The notes under the pieces were generated by a model that was not told where the DNA came from, searched no databases, and saw only the letters and a list, made by a program, of their open reading frames with translations. A stretch of 64,000 bases of DNA, from assembly GCA_963970005.1 (NCBI GenBank), contig CAXAMN010005413.1, positions 188,967-252,966 on the forward strand, written 5' to 3'. Positions 47,482 to 60,900 of this stretch are shown one piece after another; position 1 is the first letter of the stretch, and each line of letters opens with the position of its first letter. This stretch comes from Durusdinium trenchii (lineage: Eukaryota; Sar; Dinophyceae; Suessiales; Symbiodiniaceae). The translations under genes and the position numbers were made by a program.

Positions 47482-49089
47482 TCATGTGTTTATGCGTTTA
47501 TTCAATTCTATGCGCCGAAACTCGTGCGCCTTTCCCAGATGGACATCACCATGCTCCTCCTCCTTGTCTTCACCGTTGGCTGAGGTTTCCTCACGCTCTT
47601 TGCTATCATTTGCCTGATCCTCATTCTTTCGTGCCTTTTTCGCGCGACTGGCTTTTGGCTTTGCCCCATTCTGTGCTGTCTCCGCACCCTGACATCCATC
47701 TTCCCTCTTTGCTTGCTTGTGTTTCCTCTCTTTTCCTTGCCCTTCCCTTTGATTTTGCCCGGCCTTTGCTGCAAGCTTTGCAGCCTCATTTGCGTCCTGG
47801 TCTTCTGCATCATTCTTTCCAGCCTCACTTGGCTTCTTGTTCATTGAATCCTGCTTTGCGGTCTCGCTTTCCTTGCTTTCTGCATCATTCTGTCCAGCCT
47901 CACTTGCACTTGCGTCCTTGTTTTCTGCATTCTTTCCAGCCTCACTTGCACTTGCGTTCTTGTTCTTTGCATTGTTCTTTCCACTCTCACTTGCCTCCTT
48001 GTTTGCTGGATCCTTGTTACCAGCCTCACTTGTGTTTTTGGCCTGCTTCAGCACCTTTGCTGGTCTCCCCCTTTGCTTCCTCTGATCTTTGGCAGCAACC
48101 TTGCTGTCCTCATTCTGCTCCTCATTTTCCTTCATCTCTTCCTCCACAAACTGGACGGCCCGTTTTGAACCTCTAGTTGCTCCATCAGTCTTACCTGGTT
48201 TCTTCTTCTCATCTGTGATCAGCCCAAAAGCCCTCGCTCTCATTTGCGCTGGATCCTCAGGAATGTGCTCCTGGTTCTTGTTCTTTGGCTCCTTTGCCTT
48301 CTTCTCCTGATCTTTGTTGGTCGACACAATTTTCTTCAGAGCCGGTTTGCGTGTTTTCTGCTTCTGTTCATCCTGTGGCTTCTCCAACGCCGATGCCTTT
48401 GTTTGGTCTTCTTTCTCTTCTTCTGATGGAGGCGGAAGATCTTCATAATCCTCAGACAACGGCTCTTCGCTGTCCAGTTCATTGTCCTTTTTCTCCTCGG
48501 CAGCCGGCTTTTGCTTCTTCTTTGCTTCGGCCTTTGCCTTTCCTTTCGCTTTAGCTTTAGCTTTCCCAGCTGCTTTTGCCGTGGCTTTCTTTTGTTGTTT
48601 TGCTTCAACCTTTGCTTCTTCCAAAGAAGCTTGAAGCTTTTGTAGCCTCTCTGCACTCATGTTTGGGTTGTTTGCACCAGTGCATGCAGCAACTGTCATG
48701 GGCACCTTGGGCAATTCTACCTTGACTTCTGCTTCCTTTCCCTCTTCTTGTTTGGGCAAGTTGCACGCCTTCCCTTCTGCCTTGACTTCTGCTTCCTTTT
48801 CCTCGTCTTTTTTTCATCCTTTTCCTCGTTTTTTTTTCATCCTTTTCCTCGTCTTTTTTTCATCTTCCTCTTCCTCTTCTTCTTCTGAATATTGTTCCAC
48901 ACCTGTCTTTGGTTCGTCTTTGCTTGCGTCGACCCCCAGAGTTGTGCCACCACCTGTCTTCTTGTCAGCGTCATCCTTGTTGTCAGTGATATTCATGGAC
49001 TCTGTCACGACAGATTCCTGAGTCTCTGATTCTTGAGTCTCCTGGGTGTCGTTTTGCATCATCTTACACGGAACCAAACCACTCTCCAC
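47482..49089 (-). CDS. Lys/Glu/Ala-rich AT-hook protein, broken by one stop
   Basis: Two stretches in one frame (49089-48814 and 48810-47482) are separated by a single TGA at 48814-48816. The protein is highly charged and repetitive: acidic EEEEEEEDEKK, Lys/Ala-rich GKAKAKAKGKAKAEAKKKQK, and degenerate repeats of SEAGKNDAENKDAS. QRGRPAKV is an AT-hook core (RGRP), suggesting a nuclear, DNA-binding protein. The TGA falls inside three copies of a 23-bp repeat (AAAAGGATGAAAAAAAGACG, then AGG). Since 23 is not a multiple of three, copy-number or homopolymer change shifts the frame. Start and splice sites are uncertain. Confidence 0.55.
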
Positions 49090-49299
49090 GCTTCTTGAAG
49101 CTGGGTCTGAAGTCTTGGAGCCTGTGGTTGGGCTTCGGAAGGCCTTGGCCGCTGAGAAATTGACAGGCTTTAATAGTTGTACTTAACTGAGGGCCTAGCC
49201 ATTCGAGTAGGGGGTGTTTCAGCAGTGCCCGGGCTTTTAGCCAGTAGTTGATCAAAATCCTTTCAGAAGTGCGAGGACATGTAACTGACCAGCTAGCGC

Positions 49300-49387
49300 T
49301 AGCTAGCAGACTAGCACATACACACATCAAACCACTGTCCTTGCCAAATCCATGAGATGCCAAAAGCTTCTCTAGGGGCGAAGACAT
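49300..49387 (-). CDS. Candidate first exon, ATG-starting
   Basis: The minus strand encodes MSSPLEKLLASHGFGKDSG from an ATG at 49387, with GT dinucleotides just after that could serve as donors. It lies 200-300 bp upstream of the Lys-rich frame and may be its first exon. Confidence 0.35.
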
Positions 49388-49724
49388 TCCGACTTGATTT
49401 TTGGTCTACAAACTCGTGCCTTTTTTTGAGCCAGTTGCTTCTCTGTACTAAGTGAATGAATTGAAGGTGACAGCTTCAACAAAACGGAGTAGAAGTGATT
49501 GACAGCTATCAAAGCGTGGCAGGAGTGCTGGTTCTCTCCTCCCGTTTCCAAGTTTGAACCTTCTGTGCGTTGACAAACTTTGAACCGCCATGCGCTATCT
49601 GGTATTCCAAAGTGGTCAGCTGGACCGCGCTATGAGCAACCTCATGTAAGAGATGGAGAGGGAATGAAAAGGGTGAAGCTTGAATCTTTTTCAAGTCGTG
49701 TTTCAGTTGTCCATGGAGTCTTAT

Positions 49725-52700
49725 TCAGACCTGCCAGGTAACAAGAAATAGCTTAAACCGTTGTCCTTCTTCTGCTTGATGAATTTGGCCAGCCCTGTCT
49801 TTGGCGTGTGTCAAGTACAAAGTCGTACTTGGAGACCTTCCTGCGAACTTCGACTCGATGATGTATTTGTCGACGAGTTCTTCCAGTGTTTGTGGCCCGT
49901 CCCACGGCTGAACGGCTGCAGGAGTCTCTTCGACCGACGGCACCAGTGCAAGTCTTGGTTCTTCACGAGGCGCTCCACGGCCAAACCTTGGCGATGGAGA
50001 TGGAGTGAAAGGGGATCACTGAAGGGTTGGGATTTGGGTATGAACCATTTGAACCATCGTGTGGGTGTCAACCTACTTTTGATCTTTTAGTGCAAAGAGA
50101 CTTCTTGTCAAAGTCTTCCATCAGGTTCTGCCACTCGGTTGAGTATACTGCGTCGTCGATGTAGCGAGCTCTGATGTTTGGTGGTATGGTGATTCGATAT
50201 TTCTCGACTCCTTTCAACTTCGAATCCATGTTGTATTCCACTTTGACCAACTGTAGGGGGAAGTTGGCCAAGTCAACATCACTCTCTGGTGACACAGGGG
50301 GCTTTGGCTCATAGCGCCGCACTGCGCCCAGGGATGAGTGATTCACAGCTTTCTACTCCTAGCTACGGACAAGGCATGACAAAACAATTGAATGGGAATG
50401 AATGGTACTTTTACTGAACCTGGAGACCCATTCATTTGTTACGAAAACTGGATTTGACCCTGGATTTGAAACCATCATGTCCTCCATCAGTTCCAGGGCT
50501 AGGGATTTCTCCACAAACTCTGCCGTGGCCAGATTCTTTGCAAGGGTCAAGACTTTCATGGAAAGTTGGGGGGTCTCCCGCTCCCGCCACCGCCTGCACA
50601 CCTTCTCAAGCCATCCATCGTAGCCAGTCAAATTGATCATACTCACAGACTGACATGTGTCGGGGAGTTCACTCTTCTGCAGCACGCTTTTCAACAGAAT
50701 GCGAGGGAGATCTTCGCCAGCCAAGAATTGCGCAGTCTCTTGCACATCGCTTAACGACCTGTGACGCACATGAGGGTGCTTTGTTGCCTTTCAATTTAGA
50801 CAGAAAACATCATGTACCCATTGCCATGGTAAAACGACAAATAGATCCAAGGGGCCTCATTCCTTCCGATGCATGTGGTACCGTATCCTTGCTGGCAACT
50901 GGAACTATGTAATTTGCTTCCGCCTGCCAGGCGACCTCGTGTCTGTTGGACCTGAAGGCAGGGTGAAAGAATCGGATGAACACTGATTGCTTTTGGTCTT
51001 CTATTCAATACTGATCTCATCCCCAAACATATGTAAAAATAAATTGATATGTTTGCTCTCCGAACTAACCAGGGCCTGTCTTGAATCAATTGGCAGCTCC
51101 TGAATATGTTCTCGTCCCGGCTGCTTTCAGCGAGAAGGACCCAACCGTCAAATTGAATTGGTACTTTGCGCTGTGATGGTGGTTGCGAGCACCGAACTGT
51201 GATTGCCTCTGACCAGATTGATTTCGCATCAAACTTGGCTTCCAGCCTCCTCACAGGTCAGTTTTCTTCTCAGAAACACACACACACATATGTAGTATGA
51301 AGTTTATTGAAATTTGTACGATAATTGTTTTAAATTTTGTTCGAAAACTGTTTGGAGCAGCATAACGATCTTCTGTCCTCAGCTCACCCCTGTGACCCCC
51401 TGTTTGGGATCTTCTCAGAAGACAAAAAGGGAGACACCACGATGGCGCAGCCCATCTTGCCAGCTTTTTGCAAAGCCACTCCAATCAGGTCCACGTAGTC
51501 CGACACATCACCGCCTGTGAGGCGCCCAGCTTTCATGAGATCGACCCAAATGATTGCTGGACTTCCAGGGCTGCGCACCATGAACTGCAGGGATTCCGGG
51601 TACAACATTGCTTTCATGGTTTTAATTGATTTTAACATAATTTAACACATGCCTGAACCGCTACATGTTGCATAAACTTTTGGAATCCCCGCGCCCGATC
51701 AACGAGGTTGACTTGGTCCTTCATAGGCCCTGAATGCACAGCCAGGTTTGTAGACATCCAGTCAGCCACTAGACTGGCTCCTATGGTATTCTGGTTCCTC
51801 AGGTGCAGGATCCGCTCCGTCCGTTTGCTGTGTTCATTCTGGACCGTCAAGTCGAGGAGCTTGCCTATTTGAGCTAGGTCCCTTGCAAGGGACAGGGAGT
51901 CGATCTCCCACTGAGCTTTTCTTGCGTCCCTCGTTAGGGACCCCACATGTTCATCAACTCCCTTGATCTTCTCTTCAATAACGTCGGCGGATGTTGGCTT
52001 CTCAGGAGCATGCTCGGTGAACATCGCTGAGCTCTTGAAATCGAAGGTATCGTCCAGGCAGACAAGGAATCGATCAAACTCAGTGTGAAAGTCCCTAGGT
52101 CATGGCACATGTAAGATCATCATCTAAGAATCTAAGTGCCAGCTATCATTGGTGCAGCAAAAGTCAAGGTAAAGTAAAAACAATAAATCACTGTCAACTC
52201 AACTCAGTTAGGATTCCCTTCTACCAGCCGGCTCACAATCTTGCTCGTATCCGATTCCGTGAAAACCTTGTTGCCATCATCGTCCGACATACACTCCAAG
52301 GAGTTCAGGATGTAAGTGCCCAGTGCCATTTTGTCCATCTCAACGTCCCACTCTTGAACGGTGAGTCGTGTCACTGTCGATTTGCCAGAGCGGCGGAAGC
52401 AAATGTCGCGCAAGTACATGATCCGCCGCAAGAACAGCCATTGGTTGTTCTCGTTGACACTGAGGACGTTTGTCCAAAAATGACTGGATCGCACATTTGC
52501 GTCCAGTGACTGCCCGCCCAACAGCCACCGGGAGTTGAACATGATGGCATTGTTGAAGGCTGCAGGGGCCGAGGCTAAAAGGTTTGACACGTTGTTATAA
52601 CAAATAATGATAAAATAGTTTCCTGGCTTTATTCTAGAAACCTGTAGGATAAGTGCCACACATACAAAAAAGTAAGCGAACAAACAAACTGGGTCGGATT

Positions 52701-54213
52701 TGGAGATACCTGCCTGACTGCTCCCACCGGTACATGTGGAGGTGAGTCTGGATGAGCTGCAGCGACTCTTCAGATAGACCGACCTGCAAGTCAGGGAAGC
52801 TCAGCCTATGGGGTGAAAATGGAGGGTATGATTTGGGATGATTTGACACGCCGGTCACCTTTTTCTTGAAGGCCCTGGTACTGAATTTAGCCTAGCTACA
52901 TGGAGGCCATACACAAAGAGAGCTGTGCTGTCATCAATGCAGAGCTTGGAGTTATAGAGGCTCGCCCCAAAGGAGTTGAACTCTGCAGTAGCGTCCAAGA
53001 AAGCCTGCTTGAAGTTGCCATGGTACTTTGCAGGGTCCTCGAGAATGGGGAGAGGAATTGAAGATAACTCGAAGGATGATGGCCATTGAAAGCCAAACAC
53101 GAGCAACGAGTGGTCAAACATGTTTCAGTGCTTCTACTGCCCCCTTACCATGATTGCCCTAAATGTCCTCCAAACACAGTTGGTTGGCCCTCGTTGTGAA
53201 GGTAAGCATCTTCTGAAGAACACTTTTGCGTTCCCTTTGCGCTTGTTGCTCGTGCGCTTGAAGACGTCGCCACATACAATCCGCATCCGGAGCTGACACA
53301 ACCCGGCACACGATCTTTCTGATTGTTGCCAGCCACCTGGCGCACCGAACCCTGAAAACATACTGGGACCCCTGGGTCCAAAGTCCAAAGTCCCCTGGGG
53401 TCCAAAGTCCAAAGTTGCCGGAACACCCTGAAAGACAATGGTTTCATTGGACCCTTCAACCTGAAAGACAATGGTTTCATTGGATCCTTCACCCTGAAAG
53501 ACAATGGTTTCATTGGAACCCTCACCTTGTGATTTGACTGGGGGGACCCTTAGTTAGATAAAAAGGGTCACCCTAGAAATCTCAAATTTCAAGATTTTCT
53601 AGGACGATGGTTTCAGTGGAACCATCACCCTAGGGCTGATGGTTTTGTGGCCCCAGGATATCATTCAATATTACAACAGACCTGTGCGCTAGATGGGGGA
53701 TGTAATCATTGCCCTGGACTATACTCAATCAATATTTCAACATGGCCTGGAGATATTTCAACTCCCAGATCCCCGCCCGTTCCAGGACGTCCCAGGACGA
53801 CGGTTTCAGTGGAACCATCACCCTGGCTGGACTGGATTTTTTGGTTCCCAAAAGGCGACCCTTTTTATAGTTGAAATATCAAAATTAGAAGTTGAAATAT
53901 TGAGTTGCATTATTGATCATTGAGTTGTAAAAGCTTGCCGCCTGAGAAAGTCCAATCGGAACTCTTCAACCGACTCGATCGTGTCACGGAGGTTGGTGTA
54001 GCTGAAATAGATGGCCCACAGAATGATGGACAGCCGGCCCTTCCCCTTTGTCGCAGTGAGGCATCCAAAGGAAGCCTTGCTCCCTGCAGTATAGGGTTCA
54101 TGCAGCACCTTGACTTCAATTATTTCTCTGTGACTTTCATAGCCCTGGAAGACTATGTCCTTGAGGTTCTTGAGCGGGAGGCCTTCCGCCGGTCGATCGT
54201 ACCGGATGGCCAA
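49725..54213 (-). other. Unrecognised multi-exon gene
   Basis: A series of minus-strand frames with protein-like composition, in translation order: 54213-53917 (GRLSIILWAIYFSYTNLRDT); 53121-52855 (NFKQAFLDATAEFNSFGASL); 52683-52204 (NSRWLLGGQSLDANVRSSHF, FLRRIMYLRDICFRRSG); 52024-51632 (KAQWEIDSLSLARDLAQIGK); 51638-51384 (SPAIIWVDLMKAGRLTGGDV); 51254-51060; 50769-50359 (DGWLEVCRRW-like); 50346-50068 (YRITIPPNIRARYIDDAVYS); 49943-49725 (TLEELVDKYIIESKF). They are spaced by 50-600 bp as expected for exons. No catalytic or binding motif is recognised. Several genes could be involved. Confidence 0.4.
53428..53527. repeat. 33-bp tandem repeat, 3 copies
   Basis: CTGAAAGACAATGGTTTCAT followed by TGGA and a short variable end repeats at 53428, 53461 and 53494. 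Related single copies (GATGGTTTCAGTGGAACCATC) occur at about 53605 and 53799. It lies in an apparent intron. Confidence 0.8.
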
Positions 54214-54856
54214 CGGGGAAGACTGTCAGGTCATCGCTAGCAGCCTTGGGAGATACCAATTGCGCTCGTTCATAAACAGGTATTATTTTAAAAGGTGGCA
54301 AGTGGTTCTAGAATGTTTTAGCTGCGGAGCAGGCAATGAATAAGAGTCGCAGGGAGCAATGCAAGAATCGTGTCCCATAAGCCATGTTTGCACAGGCTCA
54401 TACTGATCTACCCGAAGCCCCTTGGCCATTTCCTCCACAGGGTGAGCACCATCCACGATGTTTGTATTCCTTAGGTAGCTGTTTGAAGAGAGAAGCTATC
54501 CCCTCAAAACATGAAAACTTGGAGGCATACATAGCCTACTGCTCAGACTAGTCTCAGAGCATATTCCCATACATACTCAGCCCATGGTCGGGATGGCTTC
54601 AATGACTTTGCGCAGCTGGTCGGTCCACCAGCGGCCCTCTTAGCTCCCATGACTAAGAAGAACCCAGCCCCAACTGAGTCCAGCCAGATCTCACTGCGAA
54701 GGGTTCAAAAATGGTCAAAAGTTCATGTGACTCTCAGGTTGAACTTGCACGGTCGGACACAGTCGGTCAACCTTTTTGACGGCCAAATGAATTCCGGTAG
54801 ATCACAAAGTACATTCTAAGGTCTAATTGCTAGAAGGTGCAAGCATGATTGTTATA

Positions 54857-56470
54857 CTACTCCTTGCACTCCAGCGCAAGGATAGCGACTGTCAAAATGG
54901 CAGCCACACAAGGAACTGACATTGAGTTTCCGGCCATCCAGGCTGCCTTGTCCCGCTTCACGTTCTCGATGCGAAGGCGTGGTGCGCCACATTTGCGACC
55001 CTGCTTTTCGGTTACAGGAAGCACGAGAGAGGAGAGCATTTCGTGGCCAGACAGGAACCTGCCGTGATCCTCACACCAAAAGTAAATGAACAGTCACTGA
55101 CTGAACAAGTTGCTGAACACTAAAGGACAATCAAACATTTTAGAACCGTTGTCCTTTGAATATATCCTGGCAGAGTTTGTGGTTAGTGTTTGAAGAGATC
55201 CATCTTTGCAAGCGCCTCTTGCACGCCCGTTGCGTGCATATTGCAGCAAATCAGGACATTGGTGGGTGTCCTCTGGGTACTCCGCCAAGTTCTGTGCCTA
55301 AGTATATCTAAGTATTGAACATTTGTGGAAGGACTCGCAAGGACTATTATGTATTATTGCTGTGAATTGAAATTCAAACAGAATTGAAGTCAAAGTGCTA
55401 GGGCTGGGGTCAGCTGAGATTTTGGTAGTCCTTCATCCCACCAAAACATCCCTGCTGAACCAATGTTCTGCGGAGCCAAGCAACCTACTGTTTCCTCCAA
55501 AGACACGTCTGGTCGCCAACTAAGTGCGGTATGCAATCATGTAAAACCTGGACCGCGATGCAGGTATGCCGAAGATTCTTGGGTCCAAAATGCAGTGTTG
55601 TGCAGCCCATCCAGGACCCAACCGCCCGAGTGGGATGCTTGGAGGGTACTCCGGTACATTTTCAATGATCATTGCATCCCACAGCGATGAAGCATCATAG
55701 TATGCTTCATGAGTAGCAAAAACATCATCCGATACGCCTTTGCCTTTGCCCATGCGGCTGAAGCTGGTACACACTGGGCCTCACACGGAAGAGGATGACT
55801 TCAAGTTCAAAAATAAACGGGGTGGCCTCGATGAGATAAGGGCAAGACCTGCCACGTTGATCTTGATTCCTGGGCTGTTGTTTGGTTTTACATTGAACCA
55901 AGGGTTTGAAGCCTGGTATATAATGTTCCAAACATCAAATTCAAACCTGTTTGCAACAAAGGGTCTCTTCTTAAGACGATGTTTGCGTACCGGGCAGGCA
56001 TCCATGTGTGCTACAGAAAGCAGTTTCCTTTTTAGCATCAAACTTGGTAATATTTGGCCGGTCGCAAAGGTTGCCGTAAGTTTTGCAAAGCACTTCTTGG
56101 CAGGGTCGTTCAATCTCACAAGTGAACTCATGTAGCACCTTCTCCCGAACCCCTGGCTTGTGGTTGCATTGCTGCAGGAACTTGGTGGCTGCTGAGGACA
56201 ATGACTGCAAGGCCTCAAAGTTGATTGGTGGGTATAAATATATATCAAGGCCTCGCTTTACTGACTGATTGAGTTTTGGACTGATTCCGGCGCACCTACA
56301 CCAGAGAAGCAAGTAGAGCAGGTCCGCCTCCAAGCCTCAAGACGTTTGCAAAGCCATGGCTGGCCATACCGCATAGAAAGACTTCGTAGAAAATTGGTTG
56401 GCCAGGAGTAGCAGGCATTGACGGTGGTGTAGCCCTTTGGGTGATTCTCCGAAACAGTAAACAAAGTGTT
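54857..56470 (-). CDS. Intron-containing C5-cytosine DNA methyltransferase
   Basis: The methyltransferase motifs appear in order along the minus strand, each in its own exon-like frame. Motif I FSGVGAPE (56285-56308). HEFTCEIERPCQEVLCKTYG, a motif II/III-like stretch (about 56085-56135). Motif IV GPVCTSFSRMG (about 55748-55780, PVC for PPC), in one exon with motif VI ENVPEY (55646-55663) and motif VIII FGIPASRSRFYM (about 55540-55575). Motif IX-like SLQTLTTNSARIYSKD (about 55150-55200). RFLSGHEML and motif X WMAGNSMSVPCVAAILTVA, ending at TAG (54857-55051). The catalytic Cys and Glu are present. Intervening stops require four or more introns. Exons before motif I were not identified. The protein would methylate cytosine in DNA. 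Confidence 0.75.
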
Positions 56471-56499
56471 CTTGGGGCACTTCTTCCTGGCAACTCACT

Positions 56500-57980
56500 A
56501 GCTGAAGAGCAGAGCTGCTTATTTTGACTGTTGACAGGCCTCTTCAGTACGTGATTCTTCTTGACCTTTTTGTTTCCACCATCATTCCTGACACGTTATG
56601 TTCAAAAATATTGGCTACCAAATTGTTACCTACAAGTAGGTTTTAATGAAGGCACCTTGTAGGATGCGAGGCCACCAGCCTCGCTACGGCCGCCTTCAGG
56701 CCGATGAGCGCCATGCTTGCTTGGGCCACCCTATGCAAGTCTACAAGGCATGAATGGGAAAAAGAAAACAACGCCTGGCACAGATTGGATGCACTGCGAA
56801 TAAGTACAGGCTCAATCCTTTTCTCAACCCTGTAAGTGTGGTGTGGTAACACCCCCAAAAGCCCCGGCAGCAAAGGAGTGTCTCCTCGCTGCTCTAGATT
56901 AAGTCTCACTCGGCCCACTGCCGCGATTGTTTGTCCTGGAGCACGATGCATTGACACGCTCAAAAATAAGCATCTTAAGGCAGAACTCCTTGCACGAATG
57001 AACAGCATCCACCAGCATCCACCTCCAGCAAGATACAACCCAAAAACGGGTTCACATGGAAGTGAATCCAGCCTGAGATCCGCAAGACAGGGAGCGGGTG
57101 GTCTCCTGTCACCATCGATGCCATCGATGAGAAGTTATGAGCCGATGTCCATGGCTCAGTCGCACCCTGCCTGCTTGGCCTGGTTCACAAGGTGACTTTG
57201 ACTTCCGTCCTGACAGTGACCGGGGTCACCTTTAGTTCATCATTAAAAAAAGCACTCTCCTTTTGCTCATAGAACTCTGGAAACTCAATTGGATCTGGTT
57301 GAGAGTCTGCAAATAGAAGTTTGTCCACCTGAGCAGGTTATGATTTAGAAGAAACACACACTTGCGGTTTGAGCTGACATTGAATTGTTTAAGCAGCCAG
57401 CCCCTTGATTGGCTGATGCCCCACCATCTTCATCCTGACTGGTAACAAGTTGATGGTGGCCAAAAGATAAAATCGTGGCCAAAAGATACTGACAACTATT
57501 TTTCCCAAACAAGCCTTTGGAGAATCTGGACATAGATCATCCATGTTGTAGACCTGGAACTGGTAGTCCTCAAACAAGTCCTGCAATGGTGAAGAGTTCA
57601 CTGTATTGGTTTGTTTACTGCAATGTGTGTCCTGTTGCTCGTGTCTCAAAGAGCCCTGAACCGGCCAAGGACTACAGACAACACTTGAACTGCCTGACTA
57701 TAATGCCCCGGCCTGAGTATTTTGGCGCCTGGCGGTGAGTCAAAGGTTTTTGCTGTTGATTTGGTGGCTGGGTATCAAGACACCTGGCCTGATACGTTTG
57801 GCAAGAAGCTCCCTTTTCAAGTCCTTCTTGACGGAATCGGGGCATGCATTGAGAAGATGAACGACCATGTCGAAACAACAGCAGTCGAGCCACAGCTAGA
57901 TATTAAGAGCGCCCAAAAAAGCTGCGAAGAAGCCGGGAGCACAATCAAAGTCATGAAGGACACAGCCGTTTCCTTCCAAT
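56500..57980. other. No confident gene; possible upstream exons
   Basis: Frames 57389-57649 (minus; LQDLFEDYQFQVYNMDDLCP) and 57722-57982 (plus; KSAQKSCEEAGSTIKVMKD) look protein-like but carry no motif. Either could be an exon of a neighbouring gene. Confidence 0.3.
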
Positions 57981-57986
57981 GAAAAT

Positions 57987-60900
57987 TCACATGACATGAC
58001 ATGACAAGTCTAGTGACTCTATCGCCGAGCTGGCCGCAGCACCGCCTGAAATTCTCAAAGCTGCCGGCTCTCGAATTTCAATGTCGAAATCATCCCGGTT
58101 ACCTCTAGTAAACCAGGGAAGAGGGGGTAGGGGTCCTGGAACCTTGTTTTGAACAAGATCCAACAAAAACTCCGCCGCTCGACCTCCGATATCGGTCTGG
58201 AAACGTCGGAGCAAAATGTCAACCAATTGCAAAGCATGCTGTGCTTTGTCAGGTTGGATCACCTTCAGAGGCCTCACTGCTGTCGGGGCGCCGTCGATGA
58301 AAGGTCTTGCAAGTTGGTATGGCACGGCCAAGATTGCTTCCTGGAGAGGCATCAATTGAAGACACACTATATTTTGGAGTCAGTTGGTGGCATCCCATGA
58401 GCTAATTAAAGTTGTTATGACATGACCCTTGGCCAGAGCATGTCCTGACAGATGGCATCGTCTGATGCTGATTTCTTGATGATGCAAATCACATCAAGCT
58501 CATGGGATTGCAAAACGAGTCCCCCTCGAGCGTCACTCCGTTTAGGAAGGTTCTGGGGCAAGTCTGTCAGGGGTTCAGCAATCGAATAAAATCTGGCAAG
58601 TTCGACCCAAAACCAGTTCATGTCACTTTGGCCCCTCTCCCCCGCCTCTCCTGGCAAAAAACATGAATGCGTGGTATCCTGTCGAGTCCTCCTTCATGCC
58701 GCCCTGAAAGGTGACCGGGAGCTGATCATACCTGGGCGCAGCTGGAAGATGACGGCTGAATAGTAGATGGAAAAATGAGTCAGCACCTCTTTGCTGGAAG
58801 GGAACCCAACACTTAAGTCGAGAAACCATTCTTTCCAGGGCCGGCAGCTGTTCACGTACTCCACTCTAATCTTGGCATCGGGACCTATCCACTTTCTGAT
58901 TTGTATGCGGTCCAGGATGTTCCGCAACTTCCTCAGAGTTGAAGCATGTTGAAGCTCGTGTTTTTTGAATTTAGAGTGACAGTGACATAATAAGTTGACA
59001 TTGAGTCAAATGACACGATCAGGTCTGGGATGTCCGCAATGAGGTCATAGTACTTCATACTGCTTGCTATCAGTCCGAATAGCTGGTCTTAGTGTGGCTA
59101 CAAGAAAAATCACAACATCAACAAGTTTGTGCGTGTTCTGTATAATTTTGCCACGCTATCGCACATTCAAACAAGAGTCCCAACGCGGCGCGAGTGTGGC
59201 CTACACGCGAGAAAAAGTATCCGCAGCATCTTGCCAATTTCTTGCTCACCATCATCGACAGCTGTTTCAAGCATCCATTGTTCTTGTTCTCTCTGACAGT
59301 GTTGTCAGCCTTACTCCCAAAACTACCGGCGTATGAACCATGAGACATCACAAGTCAGCCAACTGAATACGCAACGCCATTAATCGAGCTTCCCAAACCA
59401 GAACTGTGTCCGGAATACGGCGCTGCTTGGCTTTAAAGCGCTCTACAGTCTCTTGCAACACACGCTGAAAGGTCTCAATGACGAGGCTGGAGTCACCACT
59501 GATGAGAGGATGTATTAAGAAGAGGTGTAGGCTTACGCCGTGAGTCCAAACTGCATGAATTTTTATTCTCGGCCGGAGCAGGTTTGCTGCCTCCTTGCTT
59601 TGTTGGAGATGCCTGTGCCGCGGCAAGCACCACTTGCTTTGGCCCATGCCGTCCTAATAACGATTAATGTCTGATCAGCTGTCAGAGAACCTTCTGAAAT
59701 CATAATTAACTGCAACCAAGATGCCCAATGAAAGCACAATGGAGATGAATCATCTTCCATGGGATTGGAGGCCTGCAGACCAAATAGAGTCAAAGCATGA
59801 ACTATCATGTGACGACTGCATGAATTACAACGGGCCAGGGACCTGCAAATATTCTTCCAACAGTCTATCCGACTTGACAGCGGCGAGATGATCACGATAT
59901 GATCTGGCAACTTCAAATCTCGTTTGGGCGTCCTTGCACAGAGGATCCGACTTATGTCAAGGAAGGAAAAGAGCAACAGCGCTGAAGTTGCTGGAAAGCT
60001 GCTCTTGCATTGTGGAAAGCTTGCTTTGCATCTAGGCATGTATCACATGCACTGTGGGTCGAAGGAGGTTGAAATTTTAGAATTGGCGTCCAGGCTGAAG
60101 TGAATCTCTTCCAAAATGTCGCATACCTTAACTTCATGATCTCAAGCTACCGCGGAGTCCCACTTGGGTGCTACTAGAATTTGTAACTGAATTTAGACTA
60201 TGGACGAAATTCCGCCATTGGTCTGCGAGAACTGGTAGAAGAGCATTTTGATGTTGCCCGGTGGTAAGTATCGCGTGGGAAGTGAAGCTATATTCTGGGC
60301 AAAGCCCGTCTCACAAAACCTCTCAGTCATGAACTCCAAAATGAAAAGAACGAATCGGTTGGGCCTTGTGTAGAAGGATTGGCATCCAATGCAATGGAGC
60401 CGAAGCTCCTCATCATCTTCCATCCGCTCTCCAGGCTGCAATAGATCTGGCTCTTCAGCAGAATCTGAGCAGTCAGGAAATCTGAGCGTCAGAATCGTTT
60501 CGTCTCGCCGTAGTTTGAATTAAGTTTCTACCAAAAAGTCAACCCATTTCCGGGCGCCTGAATGATCGTCCTCATCACTGTCATGACAAACGCCGAGCAG
60601 GACTTCCATTTGATCATGATTACCACGTTTCCGGCCACCTCTTTGAAACCTGGACAGATATTGAATCTCAAACATGTAAGGGCAAAGTGCTGCACACATC
60701 AAAAGACAGGACGAAGAACTTGGTGGGAAGCATACCCGCAGCATTCTGATATAGATCCATCAAGTGCATGTCAATTTTCATCCTCTTGATTGGACTCGCT
60801 TTCATTGCCTTGGCTTGGTTAGATGAAACTGTGCAAGAGCTTATCCAACAACCAACTGCCGGAAACAGCACCATGAATGCCTGGCTGCCAACCCAAAGCA

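Noticed and set aside
47484..48176. 230-codon plus-strand frame rich in Leu, Pro and His
   Set aside because: Antisense shadow of the Lys/Glu-rich minus-strand frame; the composition mirrors it.
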